This document shows positions 1-8,241 of a stretch of DNA of 16,503 bases, one piece after another. The notes beneath the pieces are model-generated. The model was not told where the DNA came from. It did no database searches and worked only from the letters and a program-made list of their open reading frames with translations. The DNA comes from JAQIBY01 sp964407055 (GTDB lineage: Bacteria > Bacteroidota > Bacteroidia > Bacteroidales > ML635J-15): contig CAYOUD010000048.1 in NCBI GenBank assembly GCA_964407055.1, positions 1 through 16,503 of the forward strand. Reading direction: 5' to 3'. Position numbers and translations under genes: made by a program. How positions within the stretch are numbered: the first letter of the stretch is position 1; every line of letters starts with the position of its first letter.

Positions 1-38
1 TGCTTCATTGCTAAGGTCTTGAAATAGCATACTATGTC

Positions 39-65
39 TGCAGGTTTAGATGATTTAAATCTGCA
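39..65 (-). other. Weak stem-loop after the U32 gene
   Basis: Downstream of the U32 stop codon the arms 39-47 and 57-65 can pair as a 9-bp stem with one mismatch and a 9-nt loop. No T run follows on either strand, so it is not a canonical intrinsic terminator. It could be a transcript-end hairpin. The rest of 1-138 holds no gene I can support; the longest minus-strand frame there is 26 codons. Confidence 0.25.
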
Positions 66-138
66 CAAAGGGAATGGCATGAATTTTCCGGGTTAAACTC
101 ATAATCACTCATTATGCGCGTTCTCACTTTCTCTAATT

Positions 139-1377
139 TTACCGATCAACCAACTTGTAAACTTTGTCGGAGCGACGTATTAAGCGGTCTAACTTAAAGG
201 AAGCACGTGAGGTTTTCGGAGCTGTTTGAACACTTTTTTCATCAACTCGGAGTTCTGTAATGGTATGTTCCACAACACCGGTAGTCGGACCGCTAATGAC
301 TATTTCATCGTCAACAGAAAGCGATCCGGCTTCTAACAAAATATCGGCAACTTGAATTTTGTCAAAATAATTCATGCCTTTGCCAATGTACTGTTTTTTC
401 TTTGTGGATTTTGAGCCGTATTCTTCTGCCCATTCGCCAAGTTTTTGTCCCATGTAATAGCCGTCCCAGAACCCGCGATTGAAAACCGTTTTGAGTTGTT
501 CGTTCCAGATTTTTAATTTTTCGGGACCAAAACTTCCGTCAATTACGGCGTGAATTGCTTCATCGTAAGTTTTAACAACAGTTTTTACATATTCGGCTGA
601 GCGGGCTCGCCCTTCAATTTTTAATATGGTAATTCCGCTTGCCAACAATTTATCCAGAAAATCAATGGTTTTTAAGTCTTTCGGCGACATGATGTATTCA
701 TTGTTCACTTCAAGTTCGTAACCGCTTTCTTTGTCAATTACCTGATATGCACGGCGACAAGTTTGGTAGCATGCTCCCCGGTTTGCTGATTTATTAAATT
801 CATGCAAGCTCAAATAGCATTTTCCGGAAATTGCCATGCAAAGTGCGCCATGAACAAAGCTTTCAATCTGTAAAAGTGCTCCGTTTGGGCCTTCAATTTG
901 CTGTAATGATATTTGTTTGCTGATTTCTGCAACCTGTTTCAGATTCAGTTCTCTTGCGGTTACAATGACATCGCAAAATTGTGCAAAAAACATTGCGGAT
1001 TGTGTGTTCGAAATATTGAGTTGCGTGCTGGCGTGCACTTCCATATCAATTTCGCGGCAATATTTAATAACTGCCATATCTGATGCAATAATCGCCGTAA
1101 TTCCTTCTGCTTTCGCTAACCGTATGGTTTCCTGCATTTCAGGAATTTCATGATCGTAAATTACGGTGTTTACCGTAAGATAGGATTGGATGCCGTTTTC
1201 TTTACAAACTGCAGTAATTTTTCGTAAATCATCCAACGTAAAATTATTGGATGAACGTGAGCGCATATTTAGTTGCCCGACGCCAAAATATACTGAATCG
1301 GCACCTCCTTGAATGGCTGCCATCAGCGATTCGTAAGAACCAACCGGAGCCATTAGGTTTATATCAGAACGTTTCAT
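139..1377 (-). CDS. Peptidase U32 family protein (probable RNA hydroxylation factor, RlhA/TrhP-like)
   Basis: This 412-residue protein carries the U32 family signature at residues 172-190 (ESFVHGALCMAISGKCYLS). Four cysteines, C180, C187, C203 and C207, follow the pattern seen in RlhA/TrhP/UbiU-type members, where such cysteines are thought to bind an iron-sulfur cluster. The N-terminus (LMAPVGSYESLMAAIQGGAD) is the usual start of the TIM-barrel-like core, so the first ATG is accepted. Despite the peptidase name, characterised bacterial members RlhA and TrhP hydroxylate rRNA or tRNA using prephenate-derived chemistry; others act in ubiquinone synthesis. The region after residue 330 forms a small beta-rich C-terminal domain. 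The gene starts 9 bp after the lon stop codon and is probably co-transcribed with it. Family assignment is firm; the substrate is not determinable here. Confidence 0.9.
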   Translation of the reverse strand: MKRSDINLMAPVGSYESLMAAIQGGADSVYFGVGQLNMRSRSSNNFTLDDLRKITAVCKENGIQSYLTVNTVIYDHEIPEMQETIRLAKAEGITAIIASDMAVIKYCREIDMEVHASTQLNISNTQSAMFFAQFCDVIVTARELNLKQVAEISKQISLQQIEGPNGALLQIESFVHGALCMAISGKCYLSLHEFNKSANRGACYQTCRRAYQVIDKESGYELEVNNEYIMSPKDLKTIDFLDKLLASGITILKIEGRARSAEYVKTVVKTYDEAIHAVIDGSFGPEKLKIWNEQLKTVFNRGFWDGYYMGQKLGEWAEEYGSKSTKKKQYIGKGMNYFDKIQVADILLEAGSLSVDDEIVISGPTTGVVEHTITELRVDEKSVQTAPKTSRASFKLDRLIRRSDKVYKLVDR

Positions 1378-1386
1378 GATAACTTG

Positions 1387-3843
1387 TTAAGCAGTAATCA
1401 ATTTTGCATCTTTTACTTTTTGTTTCAGCAAGGCGATATTCATCACATCCAGAATTGTTTTCACATAATGGAATTTTAATCCTTTTAGATAAATTTCAGG
1501 AATTTCTTTGATGTCTTTTTCATTGATTTTTGACAAAATTAAATCTGTGATTCCTGCGCGTTTTGCCGCCAGAATTTTCTCTTTGATTCCTCCAACAGGA
1601 AGCACATGCCCACGCAAAGTAATTTCACCGGTCATTGCCAGATTTTTCTTTACTTTTCGCTGAGTAAATGCTGATGCGACAGAAACTGCCATAGTAATAC
1701 CTGCGGATGGACCATCTTTCGGAATTGCACCTTCGGGGACGTGCATGTGAACATTCCATTTATCAAACACGGCGTTATCAATATCAAGTAAATCAGCGTG
1801 TGATTTGATGTATTCCAACGCAATAGTTGCCGACTCTTTCATAACATCACCGAGATTTCCGGTAATTGTCAGGTTTCCTTTTCCTTGCGAGAGGCTTGTT
1901 TCTATGTACAGAATTTCACCACCCACTGGTGTCCATGCCAACCCGGTAACAACTCCTGCATGTTCATTTCCGATATAATTCTCTTTAAAGAATTTCGGAT
2001 TGCCAAGCAAGTCAACAAGATGTTCTGGTTTTATGGTTTTCGGATATGGCTCATCCATCGCAATGCGTTTTGCAATTTGGCGGATAAGTTTTGCAATTTG
2101 CTTATCTAAACCACGCACTCCGGATTCTCTGGTGAAACATTCAACAATATTACTGAGTGATTTATCGGAAATTGTGATTTTATTTTTTTCAACCCCGTGC
2201 TCTTTTTTTTGCTTTGGTATCAGATGTCGTTTTGCAATTTCAATTTTTTCTTCCTGAACATATCCGCTGACATCAATCATTTCCATTCTGTCTTTCAGCG
2301 CAGGATTAATGGTTGCGGTCGTATTTGCCGTTGCAATAAACATAACGTTCGACAAGTCATAATCCACTTCAAGATAATTGTCGTGAAATTCTTTGTTTTG
2401 CTCAGGGTCAAGTACCTCAAGCAAGGCAGATGCAGGGTCTCCACGAAAATCGCTGCCAACTTTATCAATTTCATCAAGCACGAAAACGGGATTGATGCTT
2501 TTCCCTTTACGGATATTTTGGATAATACGACCCGGCATTGCGCCAATATAAGTTTTCCGATGTCCTCTTATTTCAGATTCATCATGTAAGCCGCCGAGTG
2601 ACATGCGAACATATTTACGTCCTAAAGCTCTGGCAACACTTTTTCCCAGCGATGTTTTACCGACTCCGGGAGGGCCAACAAGACATAAAATCGGCGCTTT
2701 CATGTCGCCTTTGAGTTTTAAAACGGCAAGGTGCTCAATGATCCGGTCTTTTACTTTGTCAAGTCCGTAATGGTCAGAATCCAGAATTTTTTCTGCAGAT
2801 TTTAAATCAAATTTATCTTCCGTACGTTCGCTCCAAGGAATATCAAGCAGCGTTTGCAAATAATTCAATTGCACGGAATATTCACCAGCCGCAGGATTCA
2901 TGAATTGTAGTTTATTTACTTCCTTTTCAAAATGTTTGCCGACATAGTCTTCCCATTTTTTCTTTTTGGCCTCTTCTTTCAGGTTGTTGATTTCCTGCTC
3001 CATGGGATTTCCACCAAGCTCATTTTGAATGGTTTTCATCTGTTGGTGCAGCAAATATTCTTTTTGTTGCTGAGAAATTTCGTGTTTGGCTTTGTTTTGA
3101 ATTTCCTGTTTCAGTTTCAGCATTTCTACCTGCTTACTCAGGGTTTCCAAAAGTTTGGTTGCTCTCTCTTTGATGTCATCAATTTCAAGTAAGTCTTGTT
3201 TGTCAATTAATTCAATGTCGCTGTTTGAGCAAATGAAATTGATAAGAAAACTTGAGTTTTGAATGCTTCTGATTGCAAACGACACTTCATGGGGAATGTT
3301 TGGGTTTAATTTAACAATATTCAGGGCAATGTCTTTCAAAGAGCCTACCAATGCGACAAATTCACTATCGTGTTCGTAAGGTCTAAGTTCCACGAGTGGA
3401 CGCACATTTGCAATAAAATATGGGTCGGTAGTGATGAAATTTGAGATTTCAAAGCGTTTTTGTCCCTGAATGATAACCGAAACGGTACCATCTGGCATTT
3501 CTATGATTTTCAGAATTTTTGCAAGGCTTCCAATATTCACAAGGTCTTCTGGTTTTGGCTCCTCAACTTCAGCATTTTTTTGAGAGACACATCCGATGAG
3601 TTTGGTTCCGCTATAGGCATCCCGAATGAGTTTCATGGATTTATCTCTTCCTACTGTAATTGGCATCACCACTCCCGGAAAAAGGACCGTATTTCTTAGT
3701 GGAATGATTGGCAGTTCTTTTGGCATTTCAGTATTTGAAAGCGCCTCTTCATCATCATCCGCAATGATTGGTATAATTCCGGAGTCATCCTGCATTTTTG
3801 AAAGAAACAGTGCTTCTAAATCTTTATCTTTTTGATGTCCCAT
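1387..3843 (-). CDS. lon: ATP-dependent protease La (Lon)
   Basis: Lon is a cytoplasmic homohexameric AAA+ serine protease that degrades misfolded and regulatory proteins. With the start chosen here the protein has 818 residues. The N-terminal substrate-binding LON domain begins near PIIPLRNTVLFPG (residue 45), followed by a coiled-coil-rich linker. The AAA+ module has Walker A GPPGVGKT at 390-397 and Walker B LDEID at 456-460. The C-terminal protease domain has the Ser-Lys dyad: S713 in PKDGPSAG and K756 in GGIKEK, with the same 43-residue spacing as E. coli S679/K722. An ATG 57 bp upstream (3900, six bases after the previous stop) would add 19 residues. I prefer 3843 because GAGGAG lies 11 nt upstream and because MGHQKDKD..ALFLS resembles family N-termini. 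It follows the nucleotidyltransferase gene in an apparent operon. Confidence 0.96.
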   Translation of the reverse strand: MGHQKDKDLEALFLSKMQDDSGIIPIIADDDEEALSNTEMPKELPIIPLRNTVLFPGVVMPITVGRDKSMKLIRDAYSGTKLIGCVSQKNAEVEEPKPEDLVNIGSLAKILKIIEMPDGTVSVIIQGQKRFEISNFITTDPYFIANVRPLVELRPYEHDSEFVALVGSLKDIALNIVKLNPNIPHEVSFAIRSIQNSSFLINFICSNSDIELIDKQDLLEIDDIKERATKLLETLSKQVEMLKLKQEIQNKAKHEISQQQKEYLLHQQMKTIQNELGGNPMEQEINNLKEEAKKKKWEDYVGKHFEKEVNKLQFMNPAAGEYSVQLNYLQTLLDIPWSERTEDKFDLKSAEKILDSDHYGLDKVKDRIIEHLAVLKLKGDMKAPILCLVGPPGVGKTSLGKSVARALGRKYVRMSLGGLHDESEIRGHRKTYIGAMPGRIIQNIRKGKSINPVFVLDEIDKVGSDFRGDPASALLEVLDPEQNKEFHDNYLEVDYDLSNVMFIATANTTATINPALKDRMEMIDVSGYVQEEKIEIAKRHLIPKQKKEHGVEKNKITISDKSLSNIVECFTRESGVRGLDKQIAKLIRQIAKRIAMDEPYPKTIKPEHLVDLLGNPKFFKENYIGNEHAGVVTGLAWTPVGGEILYIETSLSQGKGNLTITGNLGDVMKESATIALEYIKSHADLLDIDNAVFDKWNVHMHVPEGAIPKDGPSAGITMAVSVASAFTQRKVKKNLAMTGEITLRGHVLPVGGIKEKILAAKRAGITDLILSKINEKDIKEIPEIYLKGLKFHYVKTILDVMNIALLKQKVKDAKLITA

Positions 3844-3854
3844 AATTCGTTCTT

Positions 3855-3860
3855 CTCCTC
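3855..3860 (-). promoter_or_regulatory. Shine-Dalgarno-like site favouring the inner lon start
   Basis: The minus strand reads GAGGAG here, 11 nt before the ATG at 3843. Strong purine-rich sites are uncommon before Bacteroidota genes, so this one helps choose between the two in-frame lon start codons (3843 and 3900). The spacing is slightly long, so support is moderate. Confidence 0.45.
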
Positions 3861-3906
3861 TGTGTTTATATAAGTATCCAATTAACAGATTACTTGGCAT
3901 TATGTT

Positions 3907-5088
3907 TTAATGAAATTTACGATAGTTTTGAGATGTTTGGAAAACATGTTCCATAATGCTTTTATCTTCATCAGAATGTTGAATGTTTCTGCGTTTCATC
4001 ACAATTTCGGCAACTGATAATGCTTTATTAAGCGCGTATTCTGTGTATCCTCCAGAGCCGCCCCAGGCAAATGATGGAATGAAGTTTCGCGGGAAACCGG
4101 CTCCAAAAATATTACAACTCACACCAATTACGGTTCCGGTATTAAGCATGGTGTTAATTCCGCATTTAGAGTGGTCCCCGATTATTGTTCCGCAAAATTG
4201 CAAGCCTGTTTTTGAGAATCCGCTAGTTTCATAATCCCACATTCTTACCTGTGCGTAATTATTTTTTAAATTGGAGTTGTTTGTATCAGCGCCTAGATTG
4301 CACCATTCTCCAATTACTGCATTGCCCAAAAAACCATCATGTGCTTTATTTGAATGACCAAAAATCACCACATTATTTAGTTCTCCGCCAACTTTTACAT
4401 GCGGACCTAAAATTGTCGGACCATAAATTTTGGCTCCCATTTTAACGGCAGAATGCTCCATCATAGCAAAAGGGCCACGAATTTGGCTTCCTTCCATGAC
4501 CTCAGCATCTTTCCCGATGTAAATTGGTCCATTTGTCATGTTCAGAACTGCAGCTTCTAGTTTTGCTCCTTTTTCAAGGAAAACCGGATGATTCCCGATA
4601 ATGATATTTGTATCTGAAATCTTATCTGAAATTCGATCTTTTGTTAGTAAATCAAAATCAAATTGAATCATTCGTCCGGCATGTGTAAAAATGTCCCAGG
4701 TGTGTTCCATCACAAGGCATTCTTTTTTATATTCTGTGACAGGAGCAGGTGGATTTGTCGTAAAATCAGAAATTTCAGAATCAGTGCAAATTGCAGCAAT
4801 TGTTTTTCCGTTTCTAACAATGCTACCTTGTTTTAAAGATGAAATTACGGCAATAATTTCATTATCGGGCATTAATCCGGCATGAATTATCAAATTTTTA
4901 TTTTCGGATTTAAGCGGAAATTTTTTCTGAAGGTAATTTTCTGTGAAAACGCTACAATTCGTATTGAATATTTTTTCCCAGCGGGCTTTTGATGTAAGTA
5001 TGCCGGTTCGAAATTCGGCAATTGGTTTTGTCCAGCTTAAGGGTTTCATGGCATTATGTAGGCCTGCATCTGAAATAATGATATTCAT
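3907..5088 (-). CDS. GlmU-like sugar nucleotidyltransferase/acyltransferase (Bacteroidota type)
   Basis: This 393-residue protein matches the Bacteroidota-specific GlmU-like family described as an alternative UDP-GlcNAc diphosphorylase/acetyltransferase (TIGR03991 type). The N-terminus (residues 1-40) shows the family pattern with LSWTKPIAEFRTGILT near residue 18. The C-terminal half, from about residue 180, is a left-handed beta-helix of hexapeptide repeats, for example NGPIYIGKDAEVMEG, GPTILGPHVKVGGE and GNAVIGEWCNLGA, as in acyltransferases. The likely role is making UDP-N-acetylglucosamine or a related sugar nucleotide for the cell envelope; this is inference from the family. A longer frame starts with TTG at 5118, but that codon overlaps a promoter -7 match, so the ATG at 5088 is chosen. 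It is first in the block leading to lon and the U32 gene. Confidence 0.85.
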   Translation of the reverse strand: MNIIISDAGLHNAMKPLSWTKPIAEFRTGILTSKARWEKIFNTNCSVFTENYLQKKFPLKSENKNLIIHAGLMPDNEIIAVISSLKQGSIVRNGKTIAAICTDSEISDFTTNPPAPVTEYKKECLVMEHTWDIFTHAGRMIQFDFDLLTKDRISDKISDTNIIIGNHPVFLEKGAKLEAAVLNMTNGPIYIGKDAEVMEGSQIRGPFAMMEHSAVKMGAKIYGPTILGPHVKVGGELNNVVIFGHSNKAHDGFLGNAVIGEWCNLGADTNNSNLKNNYAQVRMWDYETSGFSKTGLQFCGTIIGDHSKCGINTMLNTGTVIGVSCNIFGAGFPRNFIPSFAWGGSGGYTEYALNKALSVAEIVMKRRNIQHSDEDKSIMEHVFQTSQNYRKFH

Positions 5089-5115
5089 AAAGTTGAAATT
5101 AGAAACAATAAAACT

Positions 5116-5123
5116 CAAAGATA
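5116..5123 (-). promoter_or_regulatory. Candidate Bacteroidota -7 promoter element
   Basis: The minus strand reads TATCTTTG, an exact match to the TAnnTTTG -7 consensus of Bacteroidota primary sigma promoters, 27 nt before the ATG of the nucleotidyltransferase. I see no TTTG at the -33 position, so the promoter is incomplete. The preceding gene, L31, ends in a terminator, so a promoter is needed in this gap. Confidence 0.45.
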
Positions 5124-5162
5124 CAAAAACCTGTGGAAGGTGAATTTATTGTGGGAATAAAA

Positions 5163-5192
5163 AAAGCCTCTCAAAGAATTTTAAAAGGCTTT
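5163..5192 (-). terminator. Intrinsic terminator of the L31 transcript
   Basis: On the minus strand AAAGCCTTTT pairs with GAGAGGCTTT as a 10-bp stem (two G-U pairs) around a 10-nt loop. It is followed directly by more T residues, giving a run of seven Ts. It lies 17 bp past the L31 stop codon and before the next promoter, so it separates the two minus-strand transcription blocks. Confidence 0.8.
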
Positions 5193-5209
5193 CGTTTATG
5201 ATAAAATGA

Positions 5210-5473
5210 TTAATTCTTTTTGTCAGTGTAATGTTTTTTATAACGGTTACGGAATTTGTCAACACGTCCTGCAGTATCAACAAGTTTCACTTTGCCGGTA
5301 TAGAATGGATGAGAAGTATCTGAAATCTCAAGTTTGTAAAGTGGATATTCATTGCCGTCAATCTCAATTGTCTCTTTTGATTGTACAGTTGATTTGGTGA
5401 CAAATACTTCCTCATTCGACATGTCTTTGAATGCCACCATTCTGTAATTATCTGCGTGTATTCCCTTTTTCAT
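5210..5473 (-). CDS. rpmE2: 50S ribosomal protein L31, type B
   Basis: This 87-residue protein is a component of the large ribosomal subunit. It begins MKKGIHADNYRMVAFKDMS and contains the type B landmarks IDGNEYPLYKLEISDTSHPFYTG and VDTAGRVDKFRNRYKK. It contains no cysteine at all, so it belongs to the zinc-free (C-minus) class. Its length is normal for type B L31, which is longer than type A. It has its own consensus promoter just after the upstream stop codon and a terminator 17 bp downstream, so it can be expressed as a single-gene unit. In other bacteria C-minus L31 replaces the zinc-binding form under zinc limitation, but many Bacteroidota carry only this form, and no Zur box was recognised here. 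Confidence 0.96.
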   Translation of the reverse strand: MKKGIHADNYRMVAFKDMSNEEVFVTKSTVQSKETIEIDGNEYPLYKLEISDTSHPFYTGKVKLVDTAGRVDKFRNRYKKHYTDKKN

Positions 5474-5510
5474 TGCGTTATTGTTTTGAAATTCAATTTT
5501 ATTTGGGCTG

Positions 5511-5541
5511 CAAATGTAAGTAAAGCTTGCGAAAAAACAAA
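5511..5541 (-). promoter_or_regulatory. Consensus Bacteroidota promoter for rpmE2
   Basis: On the minus strand the -33 element TTTG (5538-5541) and the -7 element TACATTTG (5511-5518) are separated by exactly 19 nt. They match the TTTG / TAnnTTTG consensus and spacing known for Bacteroides. The -7 element lies 37 nt before the L31 ATG, and the whole promoter fits in the 72-bp gap after the GNAT-like gene. Confidence 0.75.
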
Positions 5542-5545
5542 ACTT

Positions 5546-6754
5546 TTAATCTTTATTGTGATATTTTTTTGCTTTATCGCTTTCTTCATTTGTAAACCGC
5601 TCAAATTCTGCGTCCCTGTCAAACAGATAACGGAAGGTTGCGTGAGTTTTTGCTTTTTCCGCATTATCCATTTGTTTGTAAATTTTATTTACGGTGTGGT
5701 TATATTCTCCCACCCATGACATTTCAAGTTCTTTGATGCCGTGTTTTTTTAGGGATTCAGCCATTTTCAAAAACAAGGGAGCGATAATGCCGCTTTGTTG
5801 ATATTCTGGAATCATTCCTGAGATTAATTGTCGGGCACGCGTTAAAACTTTCGGATTTTTCCGACGTTGAACGAAGCGAATTTTATTGATCAGATTCAGT
5901 TTTCCTTTGAATGGTTTAATTACTTGATTGACATCGGGGAAAGTGATTACCATGCCGATAGGTTTTCCGTCATCATAAGCAAACCAGATGAACTCTTCAT
6001 TGATAACATCTTTGGCATCATTGAGAATTTGTTCTATTTCTGAACGATCCAAAGGAGTGTAATCTTCGTGAAAATCGGACCAAACGGCATTGAAAATATC
6101 TGTCACCTCATCAATAAATCGGTCTTTTTCTGACAATTTCAAATGCTCGAAAGTGAAATTTCCTTTTCGCATTAAAAATTTAGCGAATTTTTCTTGTCTT
6201 TCATTGAATGGTTTTGTCAGATCAACATGATAGGAAAACTGGTTGAAATAATTTTTAAACCCATAGGTTTCAAAAAGTATTTTGTAATAGGGTTTGTGAT
6301 ATTGCATTCCGTATGCTTGGTGAGTATATCCTTCGATTAAAAGCCCCCAGTACAAAAAGTTCTCGCCAAAATTTACCGGTCCGTCCATTGCTTCCATGCC
6401 TTCGGATTTCAGCCAGTCACGAGCTATATCAAAAAGCATATTTGTGACTTTCTGATTGTCTATGCTTTCAAAAAACCCAACACCTCCGGCATATGGCTTA
6501 CGCTTCAATGCTTTTTCGCGATAATAAAACGCTCCAATTCTGCCGACTGCTTGTTTGTCTTCATCAACAACAATCCAACGTCTGGCATCGCCATGTTTAA
6601 AAGCTGAATTGTGCTTTGGGTCAAAAATTGATTCAATTTCAATGTCTAGAGGACAAATCCAGTGTGGGTCGTCTGCGTAAATAGTTCTGGCACAGTTGTA
6701 AAACTGTTTGATTTCCGCTTTGTCTTTAACTTTGACTAAATTAAATTCTGACAT
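5546..6754 (-). CDS. GNAT-superfamily-like protein of unknown substrate
   Basis: This 402-residue protein resembles a widespread family of hypothetical proteins usually annotated as GNAT-like N-acetyltransferases (YghO-like). An N-terminal segment has the acetyltransferase-like stretch DARRWIVVDEDKQAVGRIGAFY (about residues 57-78). The middle has a tryptophan/tyrosine-rich stretch, FGENFLYWGLLIEG (about 129-142). A second acetyltransferase-like half contains EEFIWFAYDDGKPIGMVITFPD (about 255-276), and the end has helical EYQQSGIIAPLFLKMAESLKKHGIKELEMSWV. I see no signal peptide or membrane segment, so it is probably cytoplasmic. The gene begins 11 bp after the Bax inhibitor-like gene. The fold is inferred from pattern, and no substrate can be named. 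Confidence 0.7.
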   Translation of the reverse strand: MSEFNLVKVKDKAEIKQFYNCARTIYADDPHWICPLDIEIESIFDPKHNSAFKHGDARRWIVVDEDKQAVGRIGAFYYREKALKRKPYAGGVGFFESIDNQKVTNMLFDIARDWLKSEGMEAMDGPVNFGENFLYWGLLIEGYTHQAYGMQYHKPYYKILFETYGFKNYFNQFSYHVDLTKPFNERQEKFAKFLMRKGNFTFEHLKLSEKDRFIDEVTDIFNAVWSDFHEDYTPLDRSEIEQILNDAKDVINEEFIWFAYDDGKPIGMVITFPDVNQVIKPFKGKLNLINKIRFVQRRKNPKVLTRARQLISGMIPEYQQSGIIAPLFLKMAESLKKHGIKELEMSWVGEYNHTVNKIYKQMDNAEKAKTHATFRYLFDRDAEFERFTNEESDKAKKYHNKD

Positions 6755-6765
6755 AATAATTTGTT

Positions 6766-7506
6766 TTAACGACGCAATTTAGATAATAATCGCAAGATTT
6801 CAAGATATAACCATATTAAAGTTACCATTAAGCCAAATGCTCCGTACCATTCGTAATTTTTTGACAGCCCCATTGCTGCGCCTTTTTCAATATTATCAAA
6901 GTCAAGAATTAAATTAAAGGCTGCAATGCCGACAACAAGCAGACTGAATCCGATTCCTGCAATCCCGTTGTCATAAATCAAAGCAATTCCGGAGCCTCCC
7001 AAGAGTGAAAATACAAAGTTTAAGATGTAAACAATTGCAATAGCTCCTGTTGCAATAATTACTCCTCGGCGGAATGCTGGAGTGGCTTTTAAAACTCCGG
7101 TTCGGTAAAGCGTCAGCATCAGAAATAATGTAGCGGCAGTTAGTAATACAGCTTGCACTACTATTCCCTCGTAAATATGATTGTACATTGCACTGATTCC
7201 ACCGAGAAATAATCCTTCGGCAAGCGCATAAAGCGGAACGGTAGTTTTTACATATTTGGGTCTGAAAATTGTTATTAAGGCAAAAATGAAGCCTATAATT
7301 GCCGAGCCAAAAACCAGTTGTGTGGCAATGGGTGAACCTTCTGTAATCATGCTCCAGGAAATGCTTCCGGCGGCAAAAATTACTAAGACCATAAACAAGC
7401 TTTTGTTGATGGTGCCGCGAATAGACATTGTTCTTGTTTCGGTGTTTGTGTTTGCAAATGCTTTTAATGCACTTTTGCTGCTGAATGCAGGATTTGATGT
7501 TTTCAT
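6766..7506 (-). CDS. Bax inhibitor-1/YccA family membrane protein
   Basis: This 246-residue integral membrane protein has about seven hydrophobic segments, near residues 36-53, 62-82, 88-107, 113-133, 146-168, 178-203 and 217-240. The preceding 35 residues are polar. The segment before the last helix, LILDFDNIEKGAAMG, carries the acidic residues typical of the BI-1 family, which in characterised bacterial members form a pH-sensitive calcium-leak site. A positively charged tail (RLLSKLRR) ends the protein. YccA in E. coli modulates FtsH. The gene begins 15 bp after the tsaB stop codon. Family assignment is good; a role in calcium leak or membrane-protein quality control is only inferred. Confidence 0.88.
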   Translation of the reverse strand: MKTSNPAFSSKSALKAFANTNTETRTMSIRGTINKSLFMVLVIFAAGSISWSMITEGSPIATQLVFGSAIIGFIFALITIFRPKYVKTTVPLYALAEGLFLGGISAMYNHIYEGIVVQAVLLTAATLFLMLTLYRTGVLKATPAFRRGVIIATGAIAIVYILNFVFSLLGGSGIALIYDNGIAGIGFSLLVVGIAAFNLILDFDNIEKGAAMGLSKNYEWYGAFGLMVTLIWLYLEILRLLSKLRR

Positions 7507-7521
7507 GCGTGGATTAAAATT

Positions 7522-8241
7522 TTACTGCAAGTTTTTTAATACAGAATTTTTAGCAACTGTTGCCTGAAATGCTTTTAGATAAAATGGTTCGTAATAGGCA
7601 AGATCAACAAATTGATTTTTGTCAAATTTTTCTTCGGCAATTTTCGTCATGTATTGAGCGTCCGGGAGGATGCCATTTATGAAAATTGCATTTTTGTGCG
7701 AAATGACATTCTGGCATTTATTACTTCCATCTCCGAAAAACACTAAAGTATTGATTTTAAGATAAGATTTAAAGCTGTTTTTGTCAATGATTTCTGCTTG
7801 TACTTCACGCACTATTTTTTTCTGTGTTGCAAAGATGCAATTATAAACTTCCATTCTACGCGCATCAATCATTGGAACAAATAAATCGGCTTCTTGTGGT
7901 AGGAAATGTTTCTTTTCGGCTTCTGTTTTTAAATGTTCCAACATGATTTCTAGGGTGGGAACGGCAATAAGTGGAATGTTTGCCGCATAACAAATCCCCT
8001 TTGCAGCAGAAACCCCAATTCGTAATCCGGTGTAAGAGCCAGGACCTTCGCTTACCGCAACAGCATCTAAATCTTTTGGTTCAAATTGGGCTGATCTCAA
8101 GGCATCAATAATCATTTGGGTTAAATGTGCTGCATGACTGCGTTCTTCTTCTATTCTTAGATGTGCAAAAATGTTGCTATTTTCTGAGATTGCAACCGAG
8201 CAATTTTTTCCGGAGGTTTCTATGTGTAAAATCTTAGCCAT
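7522..8241 (-). CDS. tsaB: tRNA threonylcarbamoyladenosine biosynthesis protein TsaB
   Basis: TsaB is the non-catalytic partner of TsaD in making the N6-threonylcarbamoyl modification of tRNA A37. The 239-residue protein opens with ILHIETSGKNCSVAIS, the ASKHA-fold phosphate-1-like strand. It has the family signature VSEGPGSYTGLRIGVSAAKG at residues 64-83, and IPLIAVPTLE (about 90-99) continues the conserved core. The C-terminal half is more divergent, as is usual. Its ATG abuts the stop codon of the HlyD-type adaptor gene with no gap, so translation is probably coupled to it. That is an unexpected neighbour for a tRNA-modification gene. Confidence 0.93.
   Translation of the reverse strand: MAKILHIETSGKNCSVAISENSNIFAHLRIEEERSHAAHLTQMIIDALRSAQFEPKDLDAVAVSEGPGSYTGLRIGVSAAKGICYAANIPLIAVPTLEIMLEHLKTEAEKKHFLPQEADLFVPMIDARRMEVYNCIFATQKKIVREVQAEIIDKNSFKSYLKINTLVFFGDGSNKCQNVISHKNAIFINGILPDAQYMTKIAEEKFDKNQFVDLAYYEPFYLKAFQATVAKNSVLKNLQ

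Noticed and set aside
32..112. 26-codon minus-strand frame after the U32 gene
   Set aside because: Too short and without recognisable motif or conservation evidence.
2197..2589. Plus-strand open frame of 130 codons
   Set aside because: It lies wholly inside the Lon AAA+ region on the opposite strand, has Phe/Ile/Cys-rich random composition and no recognisable domain; Lon is certain.
5089..5118. TTG start extending the nucleotidyltransferase by 10 residues
   Set aside because: It overlaps the TATCTTTG promoter element; the family N-terminus begins at the internal ATG.
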